From the NCBI GenBank assembly GCA_947503765.1, contig CANNFA010000001.1:769814-833813 (forward strand): a DNA stretch of 64,000 nucleotides, read 5' to 3'. A program made the translations under genes and the position numbers. The notes under the pieces are model-generated. The model saw only the letters and a list, made by a program, of their open reading frames with translations, ran no database searches and was not told where the DNA came from. Below are positions 9,256 to 18,300 of this stretch, piece after piece; the stretch's first letter is position 1; each line of letters opens with the position of its first letter. The stretch comes from an uncultured Paracoccaceae bacterium. GTDB taxonomy: Bacteria; Pseudomonadota; Alphaproteobacteria; Rhodobacterales; Rhodobacteraceae.

Positions 9256-9845
9256 GACATCTGCCCCAGCAAGGCGGCATGGCGCGCCGTGAACGCCGCG
9301 CGAACCTCTTTCGGGGGGCGAAGGCGCAGTGTCAGCCCTTCGACAAGGGCTGGCGGGACGCGGCCGAACAGGCGGTTGGCCTCCGCCTCGGAAAAGCCGG
9401 CGATCTGGGTGGCTTCCAGCCAGGCCGACACCTTGTCGGCGCGCTTGATCTGCTTCTTTTCGGTCGCCGGAATCTGCGCGGGCAGACCGAACCGGATATG
9501 CACCGCCGCCGCCAGCCGCGCGTCAAGCTCGCCATAACCCGGCCCGACCGCCGCCTTGACCGGCGAAATCATGTCGCCGATGACGTATTCGGGCGCGTCG
9601 TGAAGCAGCGCGGCCAGCCGCCAGCGCGCCGGGGCATCGGGACGGATGCGGCCGAAGATCTCCTCGACCAGCAGCGAATGCTCGGCCACGGAATAGGCGA
9701 AGTCGCCCCGCGTCTGGCCGTTCCAGCGGGCGACGAAGGCAAGCCCGTGGGCGATATCCTCGATCTCGATATCGACCGGCGTCGGGTCCAGCAGGTCGAG
9801 CCTGCGGCCCGAGAGCATCCGTTGCCAGGCGCGCGGTTGCGGCAT
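9252..9845 (-). CDS. HD-domain phosphohydrolase (YfbR-like)
   Basis: A 197-residue metal-dependent hydrolase with the HD signature spread over AEHSLLVEEI (about residues 48-57), ALLHDAPEYVIGDM (about residues 73-86) and a late Asp in IKRADKVSAWLEATQ. This layout matches YfbR/5'-nucleotidase-type HD proteins acting on deoxynucleotides, but the exact substrate is not proven. The ATG at 9845 gives the MPQPRAWQRMLSGRRLDLLD start common to rhodobacterial homologues. It overlaps the downstream GNAT gene by four bases. Confidence 0.85.
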   Translation of the reverse strand: MPQPRAWQRMLSGRRLDLLDPTPVDIEIEDIAHGLAFVARWNGQTRGDFAYSVAEHSLLVEEIFGRIRPDAPARWRLAALLHDAPEYVIGDMISPVKAAVGPGYGELDARLAAAVHIRFGLPAQIPATEKKQIKRADKVSAWLEATQIAGFSEAEANRLFGRVPPALVEGLTLRLRPPKEVRAAFTARHAALLGQMS

Positions 9846-10294
9846 CGCGTATCCCCCGTTGATCCGCCCGCCCGTCTGCCATAGCGCGGCACGGCGCGAA
9901 AGCCCGTTTGCAGCGCGGGAGCCGGATCGCGGATGTGCCAAGCTCGCACGAAACGCGGACCTCCGAACAGGCCGGCAACGCGCTGTCAGGGAGCCGGGCG
10001 CGCAGGCCGCCGCATTGGCGGCCCGGCCGGTCCCGGCCGATGGCATTCAATCTGGTCGGAGGCAAACAAACCGGAGGGCCACGGCGCAGACCGTGACCCT
10101 CCAGCCTTCCCACGCGGCCCTCACGACCCCTGGCAAATGCAATTCAGATCACGACCTTCTGGCCGGTGTCTCTGTCATACGCCGCGGCCGCGCTTCATGC
10201 AACAACAGAGCCTCTAAAACTCTTTTAAAATCAGCGCGTTGAAGGTAACGCCCCGTTAACCGCCCGGCACACGCAAGATGCCCTGCCGGTCCGG
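9846..10294. other. 449-bp intergenic region with one strong hairpin
   Basis: No convincing coding frame. The region lies upstream of the HD-domain gene and downstream of the DUF2853 gene (both minus strand). It holds the terminator-like hairpin described separately at 10066-10102, and an AT-rich stretch around 10205-10235 (ctctaaaactctttta). A short RNA between 10103 and 10294 is possible but unsupported. Confidence 0.5.
10066..10102 (-). terminator. Rho-independent terminator-like hairpin
   Basis: Inverted repeat GGAGGG-C-CACGG / CCGTG-A-CCCTCC with a six-base loop and one mismatch (stem 10073-10102). Read on the minus strand it is followed by GGTTTGTTTG. It lies about 190 bases beyond the end of the DUF2853 gene and would end that transcript. 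Confidence 0.55.
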
Positions 10295-10636
10295 TCAGGC
10301 GTAGACCGATTCCTTGCCGAAATGCTTGACCAGCATGTAATAGACGACAGCGCGGTACTTGTTCCGCTCGGAGCGGCCGTAAGTGTCGATGACCTTGTTG
10401 ATCGCATCCATCAATTCCGGCCCATCGCGCAGCGCCAGCTTCTTGATCAGGAAATTGTCCTTCACGGTTTCCAGCTCTTCCGGCTGCCCGGCAGCAACGG
10501 TCGAGGCGTCGGCGTCGTAGATCGACGGCCCGCATCCGATCGTCACCTTGGTCAGCAGGTCCATGTCCGGCGTCATGTTGCACTTGGTCTTCAGATCGTC
10601 CGCATATCTTGCGATCAGCTCGTCACGTCTTCCCAT
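10295..10636 (-). CDS. DUF2853 family protein
   Basis: A 113-residue soluble protein beginning MGRRDELIARYADDLKTKCN and ending YYMLVKHFGKESVYA. It is recognisable as the DUF2853 family, small helical proteins of unknown function common in alphaproteobacteria. The full family length appears present and there is no signal peptide. It stands alone, with a terminator-like hairpin downstream. Confidence 0.85.
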   Translation of the reverse strand: MGRRDELIARYADDLKTKCNMTPDMDLLTKVTIGCGPSIYDADASTVAAGQPEELETVKDNFLIKKLALRDGPELMDAINKVIDTYGRSERNKYRAVVYYMLVKHFGKESVYA

Positions 10637-10772
10637 CGGTCCCTCTCCGCCAATTCATGTTGCGGGGCACGTCCGGCGCGTGCCCTTGCGCGGCAGGTTA
10701 GTCAGGAAACCCCCGCGGGAAAAGCCATTTCATGCCGCGCGCGCCCGGACCGTGGCGGCGGCGCGACGCGAA

Positions 10773-10799
10773 AAGGGCGCATCGCGGGGATGCGCCCTT
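10773..10799 (-). terminator. Rho-independent terminator
   Basis: Perfect ten-base stem AAGGGCGCAT / ATGCGCCCTT with a short loop (10783-10789). On the minus strand it runs into TTTT, 35 bases after the PRC-barrel gene ends. Confidence 0.75.
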
Positions 10800-10833
10800 C
10801 GCCGGGATCGGGGCAGGATCGCAGCGAACCGCG

Positions 10834-11394
10834 TTACTGCGCCGTCTCGGTCCCGTCATCCTGCATGGGATCCTCGGGTTCCTCGCCCGCGCCGTCCGCA
10901 GGTGTATCGTTTTCCGGCGCTTCGGTCGTGGCCGGTGCCGCGCCGGCGCCCATCACCTGCGCGATGGGCGTGTCGTCCGGCAGGCCCTCGAGGGTGGATT
11001 CGTCCACTTCGGGCTGCGCCTTCAGCGACTCCTTGTCGGTGGGCAGGGTGAAGAAGGTGCCATCCGCGCTCAGCTGGAAATCCGCCAGCGGCAGGGCGAC
11101 GGTATATTCGCCCATGCCCAGAAAGCCGCCGATACCCAGCACCGCCGCGGCGCCGCTGCCCTGGTCGATGACATAGTCGATCTCGGCGATCTTGTTGCCA
11201 TCCGGGTCATAGGCGAGCATGCCGACCACGTCGCCGACCGTCATCTCCTCGATGCTGGTAAAGGCCGGTGCGGCGGGTTCGGCCGCCACGGGCGGCTCGG
11301 CGGTGGCGCCGTCTGTGGCGGTGGTCTGCGCCATCGCACCGCCGGCCATCAGGGCCAGGATCGCCACGCTTGTCGTCAGGGGTCCGGGTTTCAT
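10834..11394 (-). CDS. exported PRC-barrel domain protein
   Basis: A 186-residue protein with a Sec signal peptide (KPGPLTTSVAILALMAGGAMAQ, cleavage after AMA). A PRC-barrel-like domain follows at residues about 45-130 (VGDVVGMLAYDPDGNKIAEI, GMGEYTVALPLADFQL). The tail is acidic, rich in Pro, Glu and Asp. Exported PRC-barrel proteins are common in Rhizobiales and Rhodobacterales and their role is unknown. The frame is open upstream, but ATG 11394 is the one followed by a signal peptide and preceded by an AGGAGG-type site. A good terminator lies downstream. Confidence 0.85.
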   Translation of the reverse strand: MKPGPLTTSVAILALMAGGAMAQTTATDGATAEPPVAAEPAAPAFTSIEEMTVGDVVGMLAYDPDGNKIAEIDYVIDQGSGAAAVLGIGGFLGMGEYTVALPLADFQLSADGTFFTLPTDKESLKAQPEVDESTLEGLPDDTPIAQVMGAGAAPATTEAPENDTPADGAGEEPEDPMQDDGTETAQ

Positions 11395-11470
11395 CGCTGT
11401 GCCTCCTTTGCAGGTCACTGTCATGACCATGAAAGGCTCCGGCGGGCGCGATCGTTCCGCGAAACGACAA

Positions 11471-11492
11471 GACCCCGCCGAACGGGCGGGGC
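11471..11492 (-). terminator. terminator-like hairpin behind ahcY
   Basis: CCCCGCC-GAACG-GGCGGGG stem (11473-11491), 68 bases beyond the ahcY stop. On the minus strand it is followed by TCTTGTCGTTT, a weak T-rich tail. Confidence 0.5.
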
Positions 11493-11558
11493 CTTGCCAA
11501 AACCGTGATGCAGCGCGGGCCGGTTTCCGCCATCGCGGGCCGGGCGGCGGAAACCGGC

Positions 11559-12953
11559 CTAGTAGCGGTAATGCTCGGGCTTGAACGGCCCTTCCGGGGT
11601 CACGCCGATATAGGATGCCTGGTCGGAAGACAGTTCCGTCAGCTTCGCGCCGACCTTGGCGAGGTGCAGGCGCGCGACCTTCTCGTCCAGATGCTTGGGC
11701 AGCACATAGACCTCGTTGCCGTATTGATCGCCCTTTGTGAACAGCTCGATCTGCGCCAGCGTCTGGTTGGCAAAGGACGCCGACATCACGAAGGACGGAT
11801 GCCCCGTCGCATTGCCGAGGTTCAGCAGCCGCCCCTCGGACAGCAGGATGATCCGGTTGCCCGACGGCAACTCGATCATGTCCACCTGGTCCTTGATGTT
11901 GGTCCATTTGTGGTTCTTCAGCGCGGCGACCTGAATTTCATTGTCGAAATGGCCGATATTGCCGACGATCGCCATGTCCTTCATCGCGCGCATGTGGTCC
12001 AGCCGGATCACGTCGCGGTTGCCGGTGGTGGTGATGAAGATGTCGGCGCTGTCCACCACATCCTCGAGCAGCACCACCTCGTAGCCGTCCATCGCGGCCT
12101 GCAACGCGCAGATCGGGTCGACCTCGGTGACCTTGACGCGCGCGCCGGCGCCGCGCAGCGACGCGGCAGACCCCTTGCCGACATCGCCGTAGCCGCAGAC
12201 CACGGCGACCTTGCCGGCCATCATCGTGTCGGTGGCGCGGCGGATGCCGTCGACGAGGCTTTCGCGGCAGCCATACTTGTTGTCGAATTTCGACTTGGTG
12301 ACGCTGTCATTGACGTTGATCGCGGGGAAGGGCAGCAGACCGGTCTTCTGCAGATCGTACAGGCGGTGCACGCCGGTCGTGGTTTCCTCGGTCACGCCCC
12401 GGATCATGTCCCGCTGCTTGCCGAACCAGCCGGGGCTTTCGGCCATGCGCTTGCGGATCTGGGCAAAGAGGGCCTCTTCCTCCTCGCTCTGGGGGACGGC
12501 GATCAGGTCTTCCTCGCCCGCCTCGACACGCGCGCCGAGCAGGATGTAGAGCGTCGCATCCCCGCCATCGTCGAGGATCATGTTGCAGCCGCCTTCCTCG
12601 AACTGGAAGATCCGGTCGCAGTAATCCCAGTATTCCGGCAGCGTTTCGCCCTTGACGGCAAAGACCGGCACGCCCGCCTCGGCGATGGCGGCGGCGGCGT
12701 GATCCTGCGTCGAGAAGATGTTGCACGACGCCCAGCGCACATCGGCGCCCAGATGCACCAGCGTCTCGATCAGGACAGCGGTCTGGATGGTCATGTGCAG
12801 GCTGCCGGCGATGCGCGCACCCTTGAGCGGCTTGGCCTCGCCGTATTCGTCGCGGATCGACATGAGGCCGGGCATCTCCGTTTCGGCGATGTCCAGTTCC
12901 TTGCGCCCGTAGGCGGCAAGAGAGATGTCCTTGACGAGATAATCCTTGGCCAT
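11559..12953 (-). CDS. ahcY: adenosylhomocysteinase
   Basis: Hydrolyses S-adenosylhomocysteine to adenosine and homocysteine with bound NAD, relieving product inhibition of SAM-dependent methyltransferases. The 464 residues match the bacterial family. Substrate and catalytic blocks are present ([48 protein letters not shown]). The NAD-binding [10 protein letters not shown] is at about residues 252-261, and the conserved KPEHYRY C-terminus is complete. ATG at 12953 has a GGAG site upstream. I see no convincing SAH riboswitch fold in the leader. Confidence 0.97.
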   Translation of the reverse strand: MAKDYLVKDISLAAYGRKELDIAETEMPGLMSIRDEYGEAKPLKGARIAGSLHMTIQTAVLIETLVHLGADVRWASCNIFSTQDHAAAAIAEAGVPVFAVKGETLPEYWDYCDRIFQFEEGGCNMILDDGGDATLYILLGARVEAGEEDLIAVPQSEEEEALFAQIRKRMAESPGWFGKQRDMIRGVTEETTTGVHRLYDLQKTGLLPFPAINVNDSVTKSKFDNKYGCRESLVDGIRRATDTMMAGKVAVVCGYGDVGKGSAASLRGAGARVKVTEVDPICALQAAMDGYEVVLLEDVVDSADIFITTTGNRDVIRLDHMRAMKDMAIVGNIGHFDNEIQVAALKNHKWTNIKDQVDMIELPSGNRIILLSEGRLLNLGNATGHPSFVMSASFANQTLAQIELFTKGDQYGNEVYVLPKHLDEKVARLHLAKVGAKLTELSSDQASYIGVTPEGPFKPEHYRY

Positions 12954-13474
12954 GTGCGGCGGCTCCTGTGACTGGCTGATATCCGGGCAGGCTTTAACAC
13001 CGGCGCGGAAGGTTCGGCAAGGCGATCAGCCCCCGGCGCGGCCGCCCCTGGGCGTGCGTCGGCGGGGCGGGCTTGCGGGGCGGTTTATCGCCGTCTTCCC
13101 GCATGACATTCGTTCGGCGCGGGGTGTCTGGTTATGCGCGCGCCCTCGGGGAGGGGCGGGCACGTCGGGAAGGGGCGGGCGCGTCGGGAAGGGGCGGGCG
13201 CGTCGGCGCTGGTTGTCTCCGCCACCCTTGGGCACCGATCATCTTTCATCAAAAGGAGCACGCGATCAGCTCACGAAGCGGCCGCCCCTGGGTGGGCGCG
13301 GGCATGACGGTCGAGCGGTGCGGTTTATTCCAGCCTTCCCGTATGACTGCGCCCCGGCGCGGGACGTCGAACATGCGCCCGCCCGAGGGAAGGGGCGGGC
13401 GCGGCGGGGGCTGGTCGCCCCCGCCACCTTTATCCGAGGGTTTTCTCTACCCCCGCACCCACTGCCCTACCCGT
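12954..13474. repeat. 521-bp repeat-rich intergenic spacer (diverged duplication plus 19-bp tandem repeat)
   Basis: Two related blocks of about 190-200 bp can be aligned by eye, about 13036-13220 and about 13278-13430. Both start near gcggccgcccctggg. Both share a gcggtttat..ccttcccg(c/t)atgac segment, a gggcgggcgc segment and an end near ctggt..ccgccacc(c/t)tt. In the first block three near-identical 19-bp units (13146-13202, gtcgggaaggggcgggcgc type) stand in tandem. No coding frame here resembles a protein. Confidence 0.65.
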
Positions 13475-13894
<420 letters not shown>

Positions 13895-13911
13895 GATCGC
13901 TCTCCGTTCGT

Positions 13912-14877
13912 TCATTCCGGGCGCAGCGGGCGGGCCAGCAGTGCCTCTGCCGCCTCCGCCACGCTGGCGCGTCCGTTCAGCACCGCGGCGATGGCATGGG
14001 TGATCGGCATGTCCACCCCGTCGCGCCCGGCCAGCGTATCGACCGCACGGGCGGTGGCAATCCCCTCGGTGGTGGCGGTGACATCGGCCTGTCCCGCGCG
14101 GCCCAGCCGCAGCCCGTAGGCGAAGTTGCGCGATTTCTCCGAGGTGCAGGTCAGCACGAGATCCCCCAGCCCGGACAGCCCGGCCAGCGTTTCGCGCCGG
14201 GCGCCGCGCGCGAGGGCAAGGCGCAGCATCTCGGCATGGCCGCGGGTCAGCAGCGCGGCGCGGGCGCTTTCGCCCAGCCCCGCGCCGATGGTCATGCCGC
14301 AGGCGATGGCGATCACGTTCTTGAGCGCGCCGCCCAGTTCCACACCGGCCAGATCGGCGCTGCGGTAAAGGCGCAGAACCGGCGTGGACAGCCGCGATTG
14401 CAGCAGCCGCGCGGCGGTCTCGTCCGCGACGGCAAGCGTCAGGGCGGTCGGCAGGCCGGCGGCGATGTCGACGGCAAAGCTCGGTCCCGACAGCAGCGCC
14501 GGGATCGCGCCGGGCGCGCGCGCGGCGATCACGCCGGCAGGGCCAAGGCCGCTGCCGAGATCCACCCCCTTGCAGCAGGCGACAAGGGGCTTGCCCGTCC
14601 AGAGCGCGGAATCCTGCGCAAGGAAGGCGGCGAGCGCCTGCATCGGCACGGCCAGCAGCAAAACGTCCGCGCGCGCGGCCTGCGCAAGGTCTGCGGTGGG
14701 CGTTACGCCGGGCGGCAGGGTGACACCGGCAAGCCGGGCCGCGTTCTGGCGACTGCTCGCCATGGCGCGCGCCTGCGCCGGATCGCGGGCCCAGAGCGCG
14801 ACTTTCTGATCGCCGCGCGCCAGCGCCACGGCCAGGGCGGTGCCGAAGGCCCCCGCGCCCAGCACGGCGACGCTCAT
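13912..14877 (-). CDS. gpsA: NAD(P)-dependent glycerol-3-phosphate dehydrogenase
   Basis: Reduces dihydroxyacetone phosphate to sn-glycerol-3-phosphate for phospholipid synthesis. The 321-residue protein has the Rossmann motif [10 protein letters not shown] (residues 7-16), the [19 protein letters not shown] block, the catalytic Lys in [14 protein letters not shown] (about residue 183) and the [14 protein letters not shown] signature. ATG 14877 overlaps the end of tsaD by four bases, implying a tsaD-gpsA operon, and the stop touches the next gene. Confidence 0.95.
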   Translation of the reverse strand: MSVAVLGAGAFGTALAVALARGDQKVALWARDPAQARAMASSRQNAARLAGVTLPPGVTPTADLAQAARADVLLLAVPMQALAAFLAQDSALWTGKPLVACCKGVDLGSGLGPAGVIAARAPGAIPALLSGPSFAVDIAAGLPTALTLAVADETAARLLQSRLSTPVLRLYRSADLAGVELGGALKNVIAIACGMTIGAGLGESARAALLTRGHAEMLRLALARGARRETLAGLSGLGDLVLTCTSEKSRNFAYGLRLGRAGQADVTATTEGIATARAVDTLAGRDGVDMPITHAIAAVLNGRASVAEAAEALLARPLRPE

Positions 14878-15971
14878 GCCTTGGCCCCCCGCTTGCCGCC
14901 GCCCAGCATCGGCGCGCTGGCAGCGTCGAGCGGCCAGCGCGGGCGGGCGGCCAGCGTCATGTCGTCGGTGTGCCCGGCGCGAAACCGCTCCAGCCCCGCC
15001 CAGGCGATCATCGCCGCATTGTCGGTGCATAGCGCCAAGGGCGGCGCGGAAAAGCGCGCGCCGGCCTCTGCCGCCACGATTTCCAGCGCCGCGCGAATCG
15101 CCGCATTCGCCGCGACGCCGCCGGCGACGGCCAGCGCGGGGTCGCCGGGCGCCTCGGCCATATAGAGCGCCAGCGCGCGGCGGGTCTTCTCGGCCAGCAC
15201 ATCCGCCACCGCCGCCTGGAACCCGGCGCAGAGATCGGCGCGGTCGGCCTTCGTCAGCCCGCCCGCCTTGGCCACCAGCGCGTCGCGCGCCCGCAGCATC
15301 GCGGTCTTCAGCCCCGAAAACGACATGTCGCAGCCCGCCCGGTCCAGCAGCGGGCGCGGGAACGCGAACCGCGCCGGATCGCCCGCCTTCGCCGCGCGCT
15401 CTACATGCGGCCCGCCCGGCTGCGGCAGGCCCAAGAGCTTTGCGGTCTTGTCGAACGCCTCTCCGGGTGCATCGTCGATGGTGCCGCCGAGGCGTGTGAA
15501 CTCCGCTGCCCCGCGCACCACGACGAACTGGCAATGCCCGCCGGACACCAGCAGCACCAGATACGGAAAGGCCAGCCCGTCCGTCAGGCGCGGGGTCAGC
15601 GCGTGACCGGCCAGGTGGTTGACCCCGACAAGCGGCAGCCCCGCCCCGGCCGCCATCCCCTTGGCGCACATCACACCCGCCAGCACGCCGCCGATCAGCC
15701 CCGGCCCGGCCGTCACCGCGATGGCGTCCATGTCGCGCAAAGTCAGCCCCGCCTCGTCCAGCGCCCGCTCGACGCACAGGTCGAGTTTTTCGACATGGGC
15801 GCGGGCAGCGATCTCGGGGACGACGCCGCCAAAGGCCGCATGCAGCGCCTGCTGATCCGCGACGACATTGGCCAGGATCTCGGGGCGCGCACCGGCCGCC
15901 TGCCGCACGATGGCGGCAGCGGTGTCGTCGCAGCTGCTTTCCAGCCCCAGAATGGTCAGCGCGTCGGCCAT
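14874..15971 (-). CDS. tsaD: tRNA N6-adenosine threonylcarbamoyltransferase
   Basis: Transfers the threonylcarbamoyl group to A37 of ANN-decoding tRNAs, in complex with TsaB and TsaE. The 365 residues include the ASKHA-type start [13 protein letters not shown], the metal-binding HLAGH (about residues 120-124), LLVSGGHCQ, the [17 protein letters not shown] block and [10 protein letters not shown] near the C-terminus. The reading frame is open well upstream, but ATG 15971 gives the family N-terminus. It is divergent from hemD across a 93-bp region. Confidence 0.96.
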   Translation of the reverse strand: MADALTILGLESSCDDTAAAIVRQAAGARPEILANVVADQQALHAAFGGVVPEIAARAHVEKLDLCVERALDEAGLTLRDMDAIAVTAGPGLIGGVLAGVMCAKGMAAGAGLPLVGVNHLAGHALTPRLTDGLAFPYLVLLVSGGHCQFVVVRGAAEFTRLGGTIDDAPGEAFDKTAKLLGLPQPGGPHVERAAKAGDPARFAFPRPLLDRAGCDMSFSGLKTAMLRARDALVAKAGGLTKADRADLCAGFQAAVADVLAEKTRRALALYMAEAPGDPALAVAGGVAANAAIRAALEIVAAEAGARFSAPPLALCTDNAAMIAWAGLERFRAGHTDDMTLAARPRWPLDAASAPMLGGGKRGAKA

Positions 15972-16064
15972 GTGCCCGCCGGTTGCAAGGGATTTGACAG
16001 GCAGGTAACACCGCACCCGGGCCCGAACAATAGCGGCCCCTGCCCGCCGAGGAAATGCGCCCGC

Positions 16065-16772
16065 GTGACCACCCTGCTTCTGACCCGGCCTCGCGTTCAG
16101 GCGGCCCGCTTCGCCGCCGACCTTCGTGCGCGGCTGCCCGGCCTGCCCATCGTCGTCTCTCCCGTGCTGGAGATCGTGCACCGCCGCGTGCCGGTCGACC
16201 CCCACGGCGTCGCCGCATTCGTTCTGACATCGGAAAACGGGGCGGAGGCGCTGGCGGCCAACGCCGACGTGGCCGGAAAGACCGCGTTCTGCGTCGGCAC
16301 GCGCACGGCCGAGGCGGCGCAGGCCGCCGGAATGCGCGCGATTTCCGCCGATGGCGATGCGGAGGATCTGTTCGCACTGATCCGGGCGCGCGCACCCTCG
16401 GGACCGCTGGTTCTGGCGCATGGCGTCCATGCCGCCGGCAATCTGGGTGCGCGGCTTCGCGCGGCGGGCGTCGATGCGCGCGATCTGGTGCTTTATGATC
16501 AGACGGCCCGCGCGCTGACTGCCGAGGCACGGGCGCTGCTGGCCGGCGATGCGCCGGTGCTGGCGCCGCTTTTCAGCCCGCGCAGCGCGGCCCTTTTGGC
16601 GCTTGAGGACATCCGCGCGCCCCTGACGCTGGTGGCGATCAGCGACAACGCCGCGCGTGCCTGGGCCGATGCCGGCGGCGCCGCGCCGCGGCGGCTGGAG
16701 GTGGCAGACCGCCCCGACGCGGCGGCGATGCTGACGGCAATCGCGGCAGTTTGCCCGCCGTCTTCCGCTTGA
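16065..16772 (+). CDS. hemD: uroporphyrinogen-III synthase
   Basis: Cyclises hydroxymethylbilane to uroporphyrinogen III in tetrapyrrole synthesis. The 235-residue sequence is weakly conserved, as usual, but has the family features: an N-terminal [17 protein letters not shown] (about residues 46-56), a central [13 protein letters not shown], and FSPRSAA in the second domain. The start is GTG 16065 after a GAGGAAA site; no in-frame ATG lies nearby. It is followed 81 bp on by mic60-like and hemY, the conserved rhodobacterial order. Confidence 0.88.
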   Translation: MTTLLLTRPRVQAARFAADLRARLPGLPIVVSPVLEIVHRRVPVDPHGVAAFVLTSENGAEALAANADVAGKTAFCVGTRTAEAAQAAGMRAISADGDAEDLFALIRARAPSGPLVLAHGVHAAGNLGARLRAAGVDARDLVLYDQTARALTAEARALLAGDAPVLAPLFSPRSAALLALEDIRAPLTLVAISDNAARAWADAGGAAPRRLEVADRPDAAAMLTAIAAVCPPSSA

Positions 16773-16853
16773 GGCCCCGCCACCGCCGCACTAGTTTGAC
16801 TCGGGAACCTTCCCCCGGCATGTCCGGGGTCGGATGGAAAAGGGCTGGATTCG

Positions 16854-18290
16854 GTGGCAAAATCACCAAAGAGCGACAAGAACACGCCTGAAGGCAAGGC
16901 ACGGGACGACATGGCGGACATCGCGAATCCGAAAGCCGCCGCGGAAAACGACGACATGGCGCACAAGCCGGCCGGGACCGAGGCCGACGAGGCAGAGACT
17001 TCCCCGCCCGAGCCGCCCTCGGCCGAGGGGCTGACCGATACCGATGAGAACGCGGCGGACGCCGTCCCCGAAGCGGAGCCAGACGCGATGCCGACCGACG
17101 AGGCCGCGCCGGAGGACCCGGACGGCGCGCCGGAGGAGTCCCCGACCGCCAGTGACCCGGTCGCGGCGGCTGCCGACACGCCGCAGGCCGCCGAAACCGC
17201 GCCCCGCGGCCCCGCCTCCGACGCCGCAGCCATGCCGATTGCCGCCGCGCCGCCAAGCCGCGGCGGCGCGGGCGGCCTGATCCTGGGCGGCGTGATCGCC
17301 GCGCTGATCGGCGCCGGCGCGCTCTATCTCGCGCAAAGCCAGGACTGGGTGACGCTGGGCGGCCCCGACGAGGCGCTGCTGGCCCGGCTCGATGCGCTGG
17401 AGACGGGGCTGGACAAGACCGAGGCCGATCTTGCCGCCGCAACCGAAAAGATCGCCGCGCTGGAACAGGCCGAACCCGACCTGTCCGCCGTCACCGCCGC
17501 CATCGGCAAGGTACAGACCGCCGCCGATGCGACCGCCGCCGATCTGGCCGCGCTGACCGAACGGCTGGACGCGACCGACGCGCGGCTTTCGGAACTGGCC
17601 GTCACGCAGATCCCCGAGGCGGAACTGCCCAAGGCGATTTCCGACGCCTACGACGCCAAGCTGTCGGACCTTCTGGCGACCATCAACACCCGATTTGCCA
17701 AGATGCAGACCGGGCTCGACACCAAGCTGACCGAGCTGGAACAAAGCCAGCAGGACGCCGCCAAGGCGGAGGCCGACGCTTTGCGCGCCGCGCAGATGGC
17801 CGAGGCTCGCGCCGCGATGGGCAAGGTCAGGACCGCGCTGGATACCGGCGCGCCCTATGCCGGCCCGCTTGCCGAGGTGGCCGACCTGTCCGGCGCCGGC
17901 ATCCCAGATCCGCTGGCCGCCCATGCCGAAGAGGGTATCCCGACGCTGGATGCCCTGCGCACCCGCTTCCCGGAAGGTGCGCGCCGCGCCCTGACCCTGT
18001 CGTCGCGCGTTGCCGCCGAAAGCGGTGAGATGAGCCGATGGGAGGCATTCCTGCGCACCCAGACCGGCGCGCGTTCGCTGGAAGCGCGCGAGGGCGGCGA
18101 CCCCGACGCCGTGCTGTCGCGCGCCGAGGCGGCACTGGCACGGGGCGATCTGGATACCGCACTGACCGAGCTGAAGGCCCTGCCCGAGGCCGGACAGGAC
18201 GCCATGGCGGATTGGGCCGCGCTGGCCGAAACCCGGCGCGACGCGCTGAACGCAGCCGCCGATCTGGCGGCCCGAATTGAACAGAATTGA
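16854..18290 (+). CDS. mitofilin/Mic60-like inner membrane protein (COG4223)
   Basis: A 478-residue protein with an acidic, Pro/Ala-rich N-terminal cytosolic part (1-135). One membrane segment follows (about residues 139-160, GGLILGGVIAALIGAGALYL), then a long periplasmic coiled coil (about residues 168-320, heptads such as LLARLDALETGLDKTEADL) and a C-terminal globular region with EMSRWEAFLRTQTGARSL. This architecture and the position between hemD and hemY define the alphaproteobacterial homologue of mitochondrial Mic60, linked to envelope or intracytoplasmic membrane shaping. GTG start at 16854; hemY follows after 10 bp. Confidence 0.85.
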   Translation: MAKSPKSDKNTPEGKARDDMADIANPKAAAENDDMAHKPAGTEADEAETSPPEPPSAEGLTDTDENAADAVPEAEPDAMPTDEAAPEDPDGAPEESPTASDPVAAAADTPQAAETAPRGPASDAAAMPIAAAPPSRGGAGGLILGGVIAALIGAGALYLAQSQDWVTLGGPDEALLARLDALETGLDKTEADLAAATEKIAALEQAEPDLSAVTAAIGKVQTAADATAADLAALTERLDATDARLSELAVTQIPEAELPKAISDAYDAKLSDLLATINTRFAKMQTGLDTKLTELEQSQQDAAKAEADALRAAQMAEARAAMGKVRTALDTGAPYAGPLAEVADLSGAGIPDPLAAHAEEGIPTLDALRTRFPEGARRALTLSSRVAAESGEMSRWEAFLRTQTGARSLEAREGGDPDAVLSRAEAALARGDLDTALTELKALPEAGQDAMADWAALAETRRDALNAAADLAARIEQN

Positions 18291-18300
18291 GGACGGCTGA

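Noticed and set aside
12954..13020. SAH riboswitch in front of ahcY
   Set aside because: The leader is short before the repeat region begins and I could not draw the conserved SAH pseudoknot core.
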